Shown piece by piece: positions 11,930 to 24,147 of a DNA stretch of 64,000 nt. A model generated the notes under the pieces. It was not told the origin of the DNA. It searched no databases and worked only from the letters and a program-made list of their open reading frames with translations. The stretch spans positions 138,351,254 through 138,415,253 of the forward strand of contig CM056721.1 in NCBI GenBank assembly GCA_029844215.1. Reading direction: 5' to 3'. This stretch comes from Przewalskia tangutica. Taxonomy: Eukaryota; Streptophyta; Magnoliopsida; Solanales; Solanaceae. Position numbers and translations under genes: made by a program. The number at the start of each line of letters is the position of its first letter. Position 1 is the stretch's first letter.

Positions 11930-13203
11930 TGTTGAGCGTATTTTATATACACATTTGAGTCTTTTTTAGTTAATATTTTTATCTGTTCTTTTGCGTTTAG
12001 TATAGTGTTAGAGTTGTTTTTCTTTCTTTTTGAGTCACAACAGTCATAAAGGAGAAAATACTACTTTGGAGGATGAAATTGCACAAGAAAAACTCAAGAA
12101 ATCAAACCTAAGAAATCCTGGAAAGCATAGAAGAAATCAGACGAAATCCGGACAAAAATTCACTGTCAACCGTACGGGGTCTACATGCATAAAGCGCCGT
12201 GGCGCAAGAATGCAGGGCCACGACGTGGGATTTCCAGAGTCTGATTGTTTTGGCAGTGGCGCTCGCATCGAATGCTACGACGCAGGATTTTCGTAAACCG
12301 GACGAATTTGTGGAAGGGTAAAAAGTGCAGTTTTTCTCAGATAAAACCCTGAAACCCTTTCATTATTGGAGATCATACTTTGGAGGCTAGAAAGGAGGCA
12401 AAACTACAATTGGAGACATCGAATTGTTCAAGTTCTTTTCTTTCATTTGTTTTAATTTCAGTTTATGTTGGATATTAAATTAGTTTTTAGCATGACAATG
12501 TCTAGGAGCTAATTTCTTTGTTAGGGTTTTCCGTCGAATCGCTTGAAACTCTTTCGTTCAGTTAATGCATAGTTATTGATTTCTTCTTCAGCTATATTAA
12601 GATCTATTTAATATTGTAGTGATTGTTTGATAATTGAATGACCATTAATTGTCATCACTTATATGATTTCGAATCAAAATTCTGAAAGGTGAGATTTGAA
12701 TATGATGTAGTTGATTAGACATAGGTTAAAATCGTGGACGAAAGTACCCTGATACTTGTGTAGTGTTTAAGGTTATTGTTCTTAATCATCATGTGTGGTA
12801 AAATCTATCATAGAAATATAGAGGGTTTCTGCATAAGGTTGAGTGTCTATATGTCCTAATCAGAATATAGAACAGATTAATTAACCTGCTATCTTAATAA
12901 GAAGAAGAATCATTAGTAGTGTATTAACACATGAAAGAGTGGATAGTTGAGGAGATTACATGCCCTATTTCCTTCATAACTGTTTCAAACCAAAGTGTTA
13001 TCATTCTTAATTTATTTTATGCACTTTACTTAGTCTTAATTCTTAGTTTAAAATCTCAAACCAAAGAACATTAGCCAAATAGATACCATATATTAGATAT
13101 TCGGTACTTGACAAATCAGTCTCTGTGGACGATAACTCGGTCTTCAGGACTATATTACTTTAGTGATACGTGACACTGCGTAAGCATCTGAAATATCGCA
13201 ACA
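11930..13203 (+). repeat. LTR 1 of the Athila-like composite
   Basis: Starts TGTTGAGCGTATTTTATATA and ends ATCGCAACA. The GC-rich segment near 12,190-12,300 differs from the other two LTRs by small indels, while AT-rich parts match almost perfectly. Preceded by target duplication TTTAT. Confidence 0.9.
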
Positions 13204-13230
13204 AGTTTTTGGCGTTCTGAAGTGTTGACG
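13204..13230 (+). other. degenerate primer-binding site, body 1
   Basis: Position equivalent to the intact tRNA-Asp site at 18657-18674, but reads TTTTTGGCGTTCTGAAGTGT instead of TGGCGCCGTTGCCGGGGA. Either the site has decayed or the consensus is wrong here. Confidence 0.6.
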
Positions 13231-13356
13231 TACTATCAATATCGAATTATCTAATTTTATTTCTAATTTGTTTTTTATTTTTATTTTTATTTTATTTTAG
13301 AACACTTTTGCCTTGATCTGTTTGTTTGTTTTTGATCAGTTTTAGGAAATTTGTTT

Positions 13357-14790
13357 ATGCGAAGTAGGAGAGGAGCATACACTCTTATCCCTCTGAACCC
13401 TGAAATTGAAAAGTTGTGCAAACAGAACAGGAAAGATAAGAGAATTCGATTCTTTAGCAATGGAAAATCAGAAAACAACAATGTGGTGAATGATGAGTTC
13501 CGCTTGTCATGAGACAAGTCCGCGTCCCGCAGAGGAGCTTAAGGGACTATGTGTTGCCGATAATTACTGGTGCAGACTTGCGTCAGCTTCGGTATGGAAG
13601 CTAATAATTTTGAGATAAAACCGATCTTGCACGTGGTTCAAGGCTCAGTTCAGTTTGGGGTGTTGTCGTCTGAAGATCCCCATATGCATTTGGCAAATTT
13701 CCTGGAGCTGTGTGCAACATTTAAATACAATGACGTTACTGATGATGCCATTCGATTGAGGCTTTTTCCATTCTCACTCAGGGACAGAGCCAAGAGCTGG
13801 TTGAACTCCTTGCAGGCGAACTCCATTACCACATGGCAAGACTTGGCGCAGAAGTTTCTTGTCAAATTCTTCCCTCCAGCGAAGGTAGCGAAGCTTAAAG
13901 GAGATCTTAATATGTTTTATCAGTTGGAGGGAGAATCATTGTATGATGCATGGTAGCGGTTTAAAGATTTGCAGAAGAAGTGCCATGAGATTGAAAAGTG
14001 GATGTTGGTCCACATCTTCTACAATGGGCTGTGTGGTGCTACTCACACCATTATTGATGCTGCTGCAGGAGGAACGTTCATGAGAAAAAGTGTCAATGAG
14101 GCACATGATTTATTAGAAGACATGACCATCAACAACCATCAGTGGTCAGATGAGAGAGCAACGAACAACATGAAAGTGGCTGGGGTTCATGAGTTAGATG
14201 CTATCACTGCGTTGACTGCCCAGATTGCCACTTTGACAAAACGGTTGCAGCGGAGCACCATGTCCGTTAAAGCTGTTCAGACACCACTGAGTTGTGAGAT
14301 TTGTGGGGCCCCCATACTTTTGATAGGTGCACAACAGTGGATCCAAACAATGTACCTATGGAGCAGGTTCAGGCAGTTGGGAATTTTCAGAGGCCCTACA
14401 ACAATCTTACTCCAACATATATAATCAGGGGTGGAGAGATCATCCAAAATTTTTATAGAGGAATGACCAAGGGCAACAACCTCAGTTTTAGGAGCTATTT
14501 CAATAGACCAATCCAGCTCGCCGAGGACATACCCGAACAACGATCCAGTCACAAGCCCGCGAAAGCGGATGATGTGAGAAGCGACTGTTGACCCTGGCTA
14601 ACTCCCAAACTCAGCTCACCAACTCCCAGACACAATTCATGAAAGAAACCAGTTATTCATAGCAGAGACCCGATCCTCACTTTCAACCCAGCGGCTCGAG
14701 CAGTTCATGGCAGAAACAAGATCCTCTATTAGGAACTTGGAAACTCAAATGGGGCAGTTAGCAGAGAAGTTGAATGACAGACCATAAGGG
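13357..14790 (+). pseudogene. Athila-like Gag, body 1 (multiple frame breaks)
   Basis: Capsid-type Gag of a non-autonomous Athila-like element. The start is equivalent to the ATG at 18807 in body 2; frame breaks occur around 13,446-13,610. The core is clear from 13,600: SSEDPHMHLANFLELC, then LRLFPFSLRDRAKSWLNSLQ and WQDLAQKFLVKFFPP, the retrotransposon Gag domain. An in-frame TAG follows DAW (13954-13956); after it the same frame continues (FYNGLCGATHTIIDAAAGGT). Near 14,297 a one-base frame change falls inside a zinc-knuckle-like CEICG...PHTFDRC. A Gln/Ser/Thr-rich tail ends in a TAA after NDRP. Gag would form the particle that packages element RNA. Confidence 0.85.
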
Positions 14791-15009
14791 AATCTTCCCA
14801 AAGAATCTGTAGTGAACCAAAGAGAACGATGCGGATAATAAGCGAGAGTGGTAGGCGGTTAGAAGCGGTGCGTTGACCACGATTGGAGAAGAAAGATGGT
14901 AGCAGAAATATCTCGAGGTAAAGAAAGAGGGTTATCTTGATGGCCTCTATTTTAGAAGGCTCCACCAAGATCATGGGGAATATACTGATGCAAATTCCTT
15001 TCCTAAAAG

Positions 15010-15881
15010 ACTTTAGAAGAAGTCTATGGATAAGCAATTTTCCAAATTTTGGAGGTCTTCAAAAAGCTGCACATCAATATCCCGTTCATTGAAGCTTTGG
15101 AGCAAATGTCAGCATATGTCAAATTCATGAAGGATATCCTCTTTAAAAAGACGAAGCTGACAGACTATGAGACAGTGGTGCTGACAGAGGAGTGCAGTGC
15201 AATCTTGCAGAAGAAACTTCCCCCGAAGTTGAGAGATCCAGAGAGTTTCACCTTACATTGCACTATAGGGAAGGTGACATGCAAGCAGACTTTGTGTGAT
15301 ATGGGGGCAAGTATCAATCTGATGCCTCTTTCTGTGTTTCAAAGACTTGGGTTGAGGGAAGCAAGGCCAACAATAGTGCACTTGCAGCTAGCAGATCGCT
15401 CAATCGTGCATCCCCGAGAAATAATTGAAGATGTATTGGTGAAGGTGGGCAAATTCATCTTTCATGCTGACTTCCTTATTCTTGATATGGAGGAAGATGA
15501 GAATATACCCATTATCCTTGGGAGACCATTCCTAGCTACAGGGAAAGCCTCATTGATGTTGAAAAGGGAGAGTTAAAGCTCCGAGTCCAAGATGAGAAAA
15601 TGATATTCAAAGTTTTCAAGCCACCGAATGAACCACAAGCCAATGATAAATGTTTTGCCATTGGGATAGTTGACAAGGTTGTGTCCCAGAGAAGCTCCAA
15701 GAATACTGATGCTCGTGGGGTACCATTAAAACAGTATGAAGAACCCGAAAGTAAGGTGATTGAACCCTTGGATGAAGAAAAGGGAATGAACCCCTCTGAA
15801 CTCAGTCCTGTGAAAAAGAAGATGAGGAGGAAGAAAATGGTACTGAAATGGATATGCGGAGGGGATAATCTACCCCATTGA
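15010..15881 (+). pseudogene. Athila-like aspartic protease region, body 1
   Basis: Reads FKKLHINIPFIEALEQMSAY, then a retropepsin-like domain with LCDMGASINLMPLSVF (the D-[MTS]-G-A catalytic loop, here DMGAS) and the flap/C-terminal parts ADRSIVHPREIIEDVLVKVG and NIPIILGRPFLATGKA. A one-base difference from body 2 at about 15,550 shifts the frame at the last motif, then DEKMIFKVFKPPNEPQ continues in another frame to the TGA at 15881. Retropepsins cleave the Gag precursor. Nothing polymerase-like follows. Confidence 0.85.
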
Positions 15882-17356
15882 GTGAATAAGGTATCTGCGT
15901 CCGGCTAAATGACGTTAAAGACATAGCTAGTTGGGAGGCAACCCAATGTTTTAATTATGTTATTTCAATTTCTGTTTTAATTTGTTTTATTTTTGTTCTT
16001 GAACAGTCTCACGGTCTTGGCTTCTTGGTTTATGTTTTCGATGATAGGCGAAGCGGGGGACTAACTCCAGAGATGCTGGAAAAGGGTGAAATTTGGCATA
16101 GCGCCGCGACGCCAAAAATTCAGAGAATCCAAGGTTGATGCAATTTCAAGAACCTCCTCCCAGACCTCCGTTATGACTGTTGTTTTGTGTCTGTAAGTTG
16201 TTCCTTTAATTTTTAATCTTTACACATTGGGGACAATGTGTCAATTAAGTTTGGGGGATCTTATTTGGTTTTGTTGTTTTGTTTTGAGTCTTTTTGTTGT
16301 CTTTTTTATTGTTTTATGTGTTTGTGATTCATAATTGTTTTTTATGGATCATGTATGTTGTAGTTGCTAAAGATATTGAGTGGATAAAGTGAGATAATGT
16401 AATGGAACTAAAAGCAAAAATCTGTGTGCTTAAGTTGGATATGCCAAAAATTCATGACATCTAATTATTTGGATATCTGTGCTTAGCCTATGTGTTGTTA
16501 ATTTTGGAAAGAAAGGTTGAAAATGTCTAGAAAACATGTTTGCTTGTTATTTTATGCGAAATAGTTAAGATATACATGCTTAGGAAATGATTCAGGCATT
16601 CTTTGATAGCTCTTCTTACCGTTCATTACCTACCCTTACATAAATTGTATCCTTAGTTAGCCCCTTTGAGCCTAAAATAATATCTTTGTTTGACACCTAT
16701 GATTCCATAAGTTGTGCCATAAGTGATAATTGAAAAATATTGGGATGAAAAGTGTTGAAAAAACAATAAAAGAGAGTGAAAATTTGATGTACCCTAATAA
16801 AAAATATGCAAAAACCTAAGTTTGGGGTACTTGTTATTGATAATGTGTCTCATTCTCTCAAAAGAAAAGAGGACAAATAGGTATGAGACTAAAAGAAAGT
16901 AAAAAGAAGGTAAAAAAAGAGTTGAATTAAAAATGCTTATGGTACGAAATTGAGCCTAAATGTCAACTTTTATCTACCGCTGCCTAAGCCTACATTACAA
17001 CCCTTAAAAGTCCTGAGGATCCTTAATATGTATGTATATGATTAGTGGAGAATAACAAGTAAACATGTCTATAGAATTTTGGGAAAGATGAAATAAAATT
17101 GACATGCATAGATTAGGTGTTTGTATTCTCAGTGATTATGATCTAATTGAATTTATAAATATCTAACTTGAAATTCTAGATTACGGACAATTCATGCTAT
17201 GTTCCAACATATTATCCTAGTTTTCATTCTTGATTTTGAGGCAGCACTGTTGTAGCTACTTGATCCATTTCATAGAGTTTTTTGTTCTTTGTTCTTTGTT
17301 TTTGTTTTGTTTAGTGCTTTACCCGAGGGCGAGTAAAGTGTATGTTTGGGGGTGTT
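15882..17356 (+). other. non-coding 3' part of body 1 with conserved motif and polypurine tract
   Basis: About 1.5 kb with no coding potential, where pol would be expected. At 16223-16240 is the palindromic CACATTGGGGACAATGTG followed by AAGTTTGGGGG (16247-16257), a pair I know from the far side of pol in autonomous Athila-group elements. Ends at the polypurine tract TTTGGGGGTGTTT (17344-17356). Confidence 0.65.
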
Positions 17357-18650
17357 TGTTGAGCGTATTTTATATACACATTTGAGTCTTTTTTAGTTAA
17401 TATTTTCATCTGTTCTTTTGCGTTTAGTATAGTGTTAGAGTTGTTTTTCTTTCTTTTTGAGTCACAACAGTCATAAAGGAGAAAATACTACTTTGGAGGA
17501 TGAAATTGCACAAGAAAAACTCAAGAAATCAAACCTAAGAAATCCTGGAAAGCATAGAAGAAATCAGACGAAATCCGGACAAAAATTCACTGTCAACCGT
17601 ACGGGGTCTACATGCATAAAGCGCCGTGGCGCAAGAATGCAGGGCCACGACGTCGGATTTCCAGAGAGCTGCAGTTGTTTTGGCGCCGTGGCGCCAGAAT
17701 GCAGGGCCACGGCGCCGACGCGGGATTTTCAGAAACTGGACCGAATTTCAGAAGGGTAAAAGGGTCTGAAACGCAGTTTTTCTCAGATAAAACCCTGAAA
17801 CCCTTTCATTATTGGAGATCATACTTTGGAGGCTAGAAAGGAGGCAAAACTACAATTGGAGACATCGAATTGTTCAAGTTCTTTTCTTTCATTTGTTTTA
17901 ATTTCAGTTTATGTTGGATATTAAATTAGTTTTTAGCATGACAATGTCTAGGAGCTAATTTCTTTGTTAGGGTTTTCCGTCGAATCGCTTGAAACTCTTT
18001 CGTTCAGTTAATGCATAGTTATTGATTTCTTCTTCAGCTATATTAAGATCTATTTAATATTGTAGTGATTGTTTGATAATTGAATGACCATTAATTGTCA
18101 TCACTTATATGATTTCGAATCAAAATTCTGAAAGGTGAGATTTGAATATGATGTAGTTGATTAGACATAGGTTAAAATCGTGGACGAAAGTACCCTGATA
18201 CTTGTGTAGTGTTTAAGGTTATTGTTCTTAATCATCCTGTGTGGTAAAATATATCATAGAAATATAGAGGGTTTCTGCATAAGGTTGAGTGTCTATATGT
18301 CCTAATCAGAATATAGAACAGATTAATTAACCTGCTATCTTAATAAGAAGAAGAATCATTAGTAGTGTATTAACACATGAAAGAGTGGATAGTTGAGGAG
18401 ATTACATGCCCTATTTCCTTCATAACTGTTTCAAGCCAAAGTGTTATCATTCTTAATTTATTTTATGCACTTTACTTAGTCTTAATTCTTAGTTTAAAAT
18501 CTCAAACCAAAGAACATTAGCCAAATAGATACCATATATTAGATATTCGGTACTTGACAAATCAGTCTCTGTGGACGATAACTCGGTCTTACAGACTATA
18601 TTACTTTAGTGATACGTACACTTGCGTAAGCATACAGAAATATCGCAACA
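17357..18650 (+). repeat. LTR 2 (shared middle LTR)
   Basis: TGTTGAGCG...ATCGCAACA, 1,294 bp, serving as 3' LTR of body 1 and 5' LTR of body 2. Contains GC-rich GCGCCGTGGCGC palindromes around 17,620-17,735. Confidence 0.9.
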
Positions 18651-18656
18651 AGTTTT

Positions 18657-18674
18657 TGGCGCCGTTGCCGGGGA
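18657..18674 (+). other. primer-binding site, tRNA-Asp type, body 2
   Basis: TGGCGCCGTTGCCGGGGA, complementary to the 3' end of plant tRNA-Asp, six bases after the end of LTR 2. This is the primer type expected for Athila-group elements. Confidence 0.85.
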
Positions 18675-18806
18675 CTGACGTACTATCAATATCGAATTAT
18701 CTAATTTTATTTCTAATTTGTTTTTTATTTTTATTTTTATTTTATTTTAGAACACTTTTGCCTTGATCTGTTTGTTTGTTTTTGATCAGTTTTAGGAAAT
18801 TTGTTT

Positions 18807-20268
18807 ATGCGACGTAGGAGAGGAGCATACACTCTTATCCCTCTGAACCCTGAAATTGAAAAGTTGTGCAAACAGAACAGGAAAGATAAGAGAATTGCTG
18901 ATTCTTTAGCAATGGAAAATCAGCAAAACAACAATGTGGTGAATGATGAGTTACCGCTTGTCATGAGACAAGTCCCGCATCCTGCAGAGAGGAGCTTAAG
19001 GGACTATGTGTTGCCGACAATTACAGGGGTGCAGACTTGCATCAGGCTTCCAGCTGTGGAAGCTAATAATTTTGAGATAAAACCAGCGATCTTGCACATG
19101 GTTCAAGGCTCAGTTCAGTTTGGGGTGTTGTCGTCTGAAGATCCCCATATGCATTTGGCAAATTTCCTGGAGCTGTGTGCAACATTTAAATACAATGACG
19201 TTACTGATGATGCCATTCGATTGAGGCTTTTTCCATTCTCACTCAGGGACAGAGCCAAAAGCTGGTTGAACTCCTTGCAGGCGAACTCCATTTCCACATG
19301 GCAAGACTTGGCGCAGAAGTTTCTTGTCAAATTCTTCCCTCCAGCGAAGGTAGCGAAGCTTAAAGGAGATCTTAATATGTTTTATCAGTTGGAGGGAGAA
19401 TCATTGTATGATGCATGGTAGCGGTTTAAAGATTTGCAGAAGAAGTGCCATGAGATTGAAAAGTGGATGTTGGTCCACATCTTCTACAATGGGCTGTGTG
19501 GTGCTACTCACACCATTATTGATGCTGCTGCAGGAGGAACGTTCATGAGAAAAAGTGCCAATGAGGAACATGATTTATTAGAAGACATGACCATCAACAA
19601 CCATCAGTGGTCAGATGAGAGAGCAACGAACAACATGAAAGTGGCTGGGGTTCATGAGTTAGATGCTATCATCGGCTGATCGCCTGTGATTGCCACTTTG
19701 ACAAAACGGTTGCAGCGGAGCACCATGTCCGTTAAAGCTGTTCAGACACCACTGAGTTGTGAGATTTGTGGGGCCCCCATACTTTTGATAGGTGCACAAC
19801 AGTGGATCCAAACAATGTACCTATGGAGCAGGTTCAGGCAGTTGGGAATTTTCAGAGGCCCTACAACAATCTTACTCCAACACATATAATCAGGGGTGGA
19901 GAGATCATCCAAATTTTTTATAGAGGAATGACCAAGGGCAACAACCTCAGTTTTAGGAGCTATTTCAATAGACCAATCCAGCTCCTCAGGGACATACCCA
20001 GCAACAACAGTCCAGGTCACAAGCCCCACAAGAGAAGCCAGATGATGTGAGAGCAGCACTGTTGACCCTGGCTAACTCCCAAACTCAGCTCACCAACTCC
20101 CAGACACAATTCATGAAAGAAACCAGGTTATTCATGACAGAGACCCGATCCTCACTTTCAACCCTGGCCAACTCCCAGACGCAGTTCATGACAGAAACAA
20201 GATCCTCTATTAGGAACTTGGAAACTCAAATGGGGCAATTAGCAGAGAAGTTGAATGACAGACCATAA
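18807..20268 (+). pseudogene. Athila-like Gag, body 2
   Basis: Starts MRRRRGAYTLIPLNPEIEK at the first ATG after the primer site. Core Gag as in body 1 (LRLFPFSLRDRAKSWLNSLQ). In-frame TAG at 19419-19421 after DAW, exactly as in body 1. A local scramble at 19,672-19,690 (CATCGGCTGATCGCC where body 1 has CACTGCGTTGACTGCC) breaks the frame, and the frame changes again within the zinc-knuckle-like motif CEICG...PHTFDRC near 19,765. A repeat-rich tail follows (LANSQTQ...TETRSS twice), then TAA at 20266-20268. Confidence 0.87.
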
Positions 20269-20289
20269 GGGAATCTTCCCAGCAATACT

Positions 20290-21378
20290 GTGGTGAACCA
20301 AAGAGAACAGTGCCAGACAATAAGCTTGAGGAGTGGTAGACAGTTAGAGCAGATTGCAGCCCAACCACAGTTGGAGAAGAAAGATGAGCTGACAGAAATA
20401 TCTGAGGTAAAGAAAGAGGGGGTTACTGATGACCGCCCTATTTTAGAGAAGGCTCCACCAACAGTCATGGGGGAATATACAGACAGAATTCCTTTCCCTA
20501 AAAGACTTTAGAAGAAGTCTATGGATAAGCAATTTTCCAAATTTTTGGAGGTCTTCAAAAAGCTGCACATCAATATCCCGTTCATTGAAGCTTTGGAGCA
20601 AATGTCAGCATATGTCAAATTCATGAAGGATATCCTCTTTAAAAAGACGAAGCTGACAGACTATGAGACAGTGGTGCTGACAGAGGAGTGCAGTGCAATC
20701 TTGCAGAAGAAACTTCCCCCGAAGTTGAGAGATCCAGAGAGTTTCACCTTACATTGCACTATAGGGAAGGTGACATGCAAGCAGACTTTGTGTGATATGG
20801 GGGCAAGTATCAATCTGATGCCTCTTTCTGTGTTTCAAAGACTTGGGTTGAGGGAAGCAAGGCCAACAACAGTGCACTTGCAGCTAGCAGATCGCTCAAT
20901 CGTGCATCCCCGAGAAATAATTGAAGATGTATTGGTGAAGGTGGGCAAATTCATCTTTCATGCTGACTTCCTTATTCTTGATATGGAGGAAGATGAGAAT
21001 ATACCCATTATCCTTGGGAGACCATTCCTAGCTACAGGGAAAGCCCTCATTGATGTTGAAAAGGGAGAGTTAAAGCTCCGAGTCCAAGATGAGAAAATGA
21101 TATTCAAAGTTTTCAAGCCACCGAATGAACCACAAGCCAATGATAAATGTTTTGCCATTGGGATAGTTGACAAGGTTGTGTCCCAGAGAAGCTCCAAGAA
21201 TACTGATGCTCGTGGGGTACCATTAAAACAGTATGAAGAACCCGAAAGTAAGATGATTGAACCCTTGGATGAAGAAAAGGGAATGAACCCCTCTGAACTC
21301 AGTCCTGTGAAAAAGAAGATGAGGAGGAAGAAAATGGTACTGAAATGGATATGCGGAGGGGATAATCTACCCCATTGA
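20290..21378 (+). pseudogene. Athila-like Gag-protease linker and aspartic protease, body 2
   Basis: Continues the reading frame after the Gag TAA (MVNQREQCQTISLRSGRQLE), has a TAG at 20509-20511 after KRL, then an uninterrupted stretch 20521-21378. The protease core LCDMGASINLMPLSVFQRLG, ADRSIVHPREIIEDVLVKVG and IPIILGRPFLATGKALIDVE is intact, about 130 residues, the best-preserved protease in the window. Ends TGA with no reverse transcriptase following. Confidence 0.88.
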
Positions 21379-22861
21379 GTGAATAAGGTATCTGCGTCCG
21401 GCTAAATGACGTTAAAGACATAGCTAGTTGGGAGGCAACCCAATGTTTTAATTATGTTATTTCAATTTCTGTTTTAATTTGTTTTATTTTTGTTCTTGAA
21501 CAGTCTCACGGTCTTGGCTTCTTGGTTTATGTTTTCGATGATAGGCGAAGCGGGGGACTAACTCCAGAGATGCTGGAAAAGGGTGAAATTTGGCATAGCG
21601 TCGCGACGCCAAAAATTCAGAGAATCCAAGGTTGATGCAATTTCAAGAACCTCCTCCCAGACCTCCGTTATGACTGTTGTTTTGTGTCTGTAAGTTGTTC
21701 CTTTAATTTTTAATCTTTACACATTGGGGACAATGTGTCAATTAAGTTTGGGGGATCTTATTTGGTTTTGTTGTTTTGTTTTGAGTCTTTTTGTTGTCTT
21801 TTTTATTGTTTTATGTGTTTGTGATTCATAATTGTTTTTTATGGATCATGTATGTTGTAGTTGCTAAAGATATTGAGTGGATAAAGTGAGATAATGTAAT
21901 GGAACTAAAAGCAAAAATCTGTGTGCTTAAGTTGGATATGCCAAAAATTCATGACATCTAATTATTTGGATATCTGTGCTTAGCCTATGTGTTGTTAATT
22001 TTGGAAAGAAAGGTTGAAAATGTCTAGAAAACATGTTTGCTTGTTATTTTATGCGAAATAGTTAAGATATACATGCTTAGGAAATGATTCAGGCATTCTT
22101 TGATAGCTCTTCTTACCGTTCATTACCTACCCTTACATAAATTGTATCCTTAGTTAGCCCCTTTGAGCCTAAAATAATATCTTTGTTTGACACCCTATGA
22201 TTCCATAAGTTGTGCCATAAGTGATAATTGAAAAATATTGGGATGAAAAGTGTTGAAAAAACAATAAAAAGAGAGTGAAAATTTGATGTACCCTAATAAA
22301 AAAATATGCAAAAACCTAAGTTTGGGGGTACTTGTTATTGATAATGTGTCTCATTCTCTCAAAAGAAAAGAGAGGACAAATTGGTATGAGACTAAAAAGA
22401 AAGTAAAAAGAAGGTAAAAAAAGAGTTGAATTAAAAATGCTTATGGTACGAAATTGAGCCTAAATGTCAACTTTTATCTACCGCTGCCTAAGCCTACATT
22501 ACAACCCTTAAAAGTCCTGAGGATCCTTAATATGTATGTATATGATTAGTGGAGAATAACAAGTAAACATGTCTATAGAATTTTGGGAAAGATGAAATGA
22601 AATTGACATGCATAGATTAGGTGTTTGTATTCTCAGTGATTATGATCTAATTGAATTTGCGAAATATCTAACTTGAAATTCTAGATTACGGACAATTCAT
22701 GCTATGTTCCAACATATTATCCTAGTTTTCATTCTTGATTTTGAGGCAGCACTGTTGTAGCTACTTGATCCATTTCATAGAGTTTTTTGTTCTTTGTTCT
22801 TTGTTTTTGTTTTGTTTAGTGCTTTACCCGAGGGCGAGTAAAGTGTATGTTTGGGGGTGTT
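21379..22861 (+). other. non-coding 3' part of body 2
   Basis: Counterpart of 15882-17356: CACATTGGGGACAATGTG at 21720-21737, AAGTTTGGGGG at 21744-21754, polypurine tract directly before LTR 3. No ORF of note; pol is absent in the same way as in body 1. Confidence 0.65.
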
Positions 22862-24142
22862 TGTTGAGCGTATTTTATATACACATTTGAGTCTTTTTTA
22901 GTTAATATTTTCATCTGTTCTTTTGCGTTTAGTATAGTGTTAGAGTTGTTTTTCTTTCTTTTTGAGTCACAACAGTCATAAAGGAGAAAATACTACTTTG
23001 GAGGATGAAATTGCACAAGAAAAACTCAAGAAATCAAACCTAAGAAATCCTGGAAAGCATAGAAGAAATCAGACGAAATCCGGACAAAAATTCACTGTCA
23101 ACCGTACGGGGTCTACATGCATAAAGCGCCGTGGCGCAAATGCAGGCCACGACGCCGGATTTCAGAGTCGCGATTGTTTTGGCGCCGTGGCGCTGCATCG
23201 CAGGCCACGACGCCGACGCTGGATTTTCGAACCGACCGAATTTCGGTGGTAAAAGGGTTCAAACGCAGTTTTTCTCAGATAAAACCCTGAAACCCTTTCA
23301 TTATTGGAGATCATACTTTGGAGGCTAGAAAGGAGGCAAAACTACAATTGGAGACATCGAATTGTTCAAGTTCTTTTCTTTCATTTGTTTTAATTTCAGT
23401 TTATGTTGGATATTAAATTAGTTTTTAGCATGACAATGTCTAGGAGCTAATTTCTTTGTTAGGGTTTTCCGTCGAATCGCTTGAAACTCTTTCGTTCAGT
23501 TAATGCATAGTTATTGATTTCTTCTTCAGCTATATTAAGATCTATTTAATATTGTAGTGATTGTTTGATAATTGAATGACCATTAATTGTCATCACTTAT
23601 ATGATTTCGAATCAAAATTCTGAAAGGTGAGATTTGAATATGATGTAGTTGATTAGACATAGGTTAAAATCGTGGACGAAAGTACCCTGATACTTGTGTA
23701 GTGTTTAAGGTTATTGTTCTTAATCATCCTGTGTGGTAAAATCTATCATAGAAATATAGAGGGTTTCTGCATAAGGTTGAGTGTCTATATGTCCTAATCA
23801 GAATATAGAACAGATTAATTAACCTGCTATCTTAATAAGAAGAAGAATCATTAGTAGTGTATTAACACATGGAAGAGTGGATAGTTGAGGAGATTACATG
23901 CCCTATTTCCTTCATAACTGTTTCAAACCAAAGTGTTATCATTCTTAATTTATTTTATGCACTTTACTTAGTCTTAATTCTTAGTTTAAAATCTCAAACC
24001 AAAGAACATTAGCCAAATAGATACCATAGATTAGATATTCGGTACTTGACAAATCAGTCTCTGTGGACGATAACTCGGTCTTACAGACTATATTACTTTA
24101 ATGATACGTACACTTGCGTAGACATACAGAAATATCGTAACA
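22862..24142 (+). repeat. LTR 3 of the Athila-like composite
   Basis: TGTTGAGCG...ATCGTAACA, 1,281 bp, followed by target duplication TTTAT (24143-24147). Matches LTR 2 closely apart from the GC-rich block around 23,130-23,260. Confidence 0.9.
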
Positions 24143-24147
24143 TTTAT

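Larger units (their letters stand above)
11930..24142 (+). mobile_element. Athila-like Ty3/gypsy composite: LTR-body-LTR-body-LTR
   Basis: Three LTRs of 1,274-1,294 bp (TGTTGAGCG...AACA) alternate with two nearly identical 4.2-kb bodies. The 5-bp sequence TTTAT lies directly before the first LTR (11925-11929) and directly after the third (24143-24147), so one insertion made the outer ends and recombination produced the three-LTR state. Each body encodes Athila-type Gag and an aspartic protease but no reverse transcriptase, RNase H or integrase. The primer site matches tRNA-Asp and the polypurine tract is GTTTGGGGGTGTTT. The element must have been mobilised by a relative's enzymes. Confidence 0.9.

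Noticed and set aside
12030..23330. Similar 88-100-codon frames in all three Athila-like LTRs (12,030; 17,457; 22,962)
   Set aside because: They begin at TTG, not ATG, lie wholly within LTRs, and diverge by frame at the GC-rich block. Their recurrence only reflects LTR identity.
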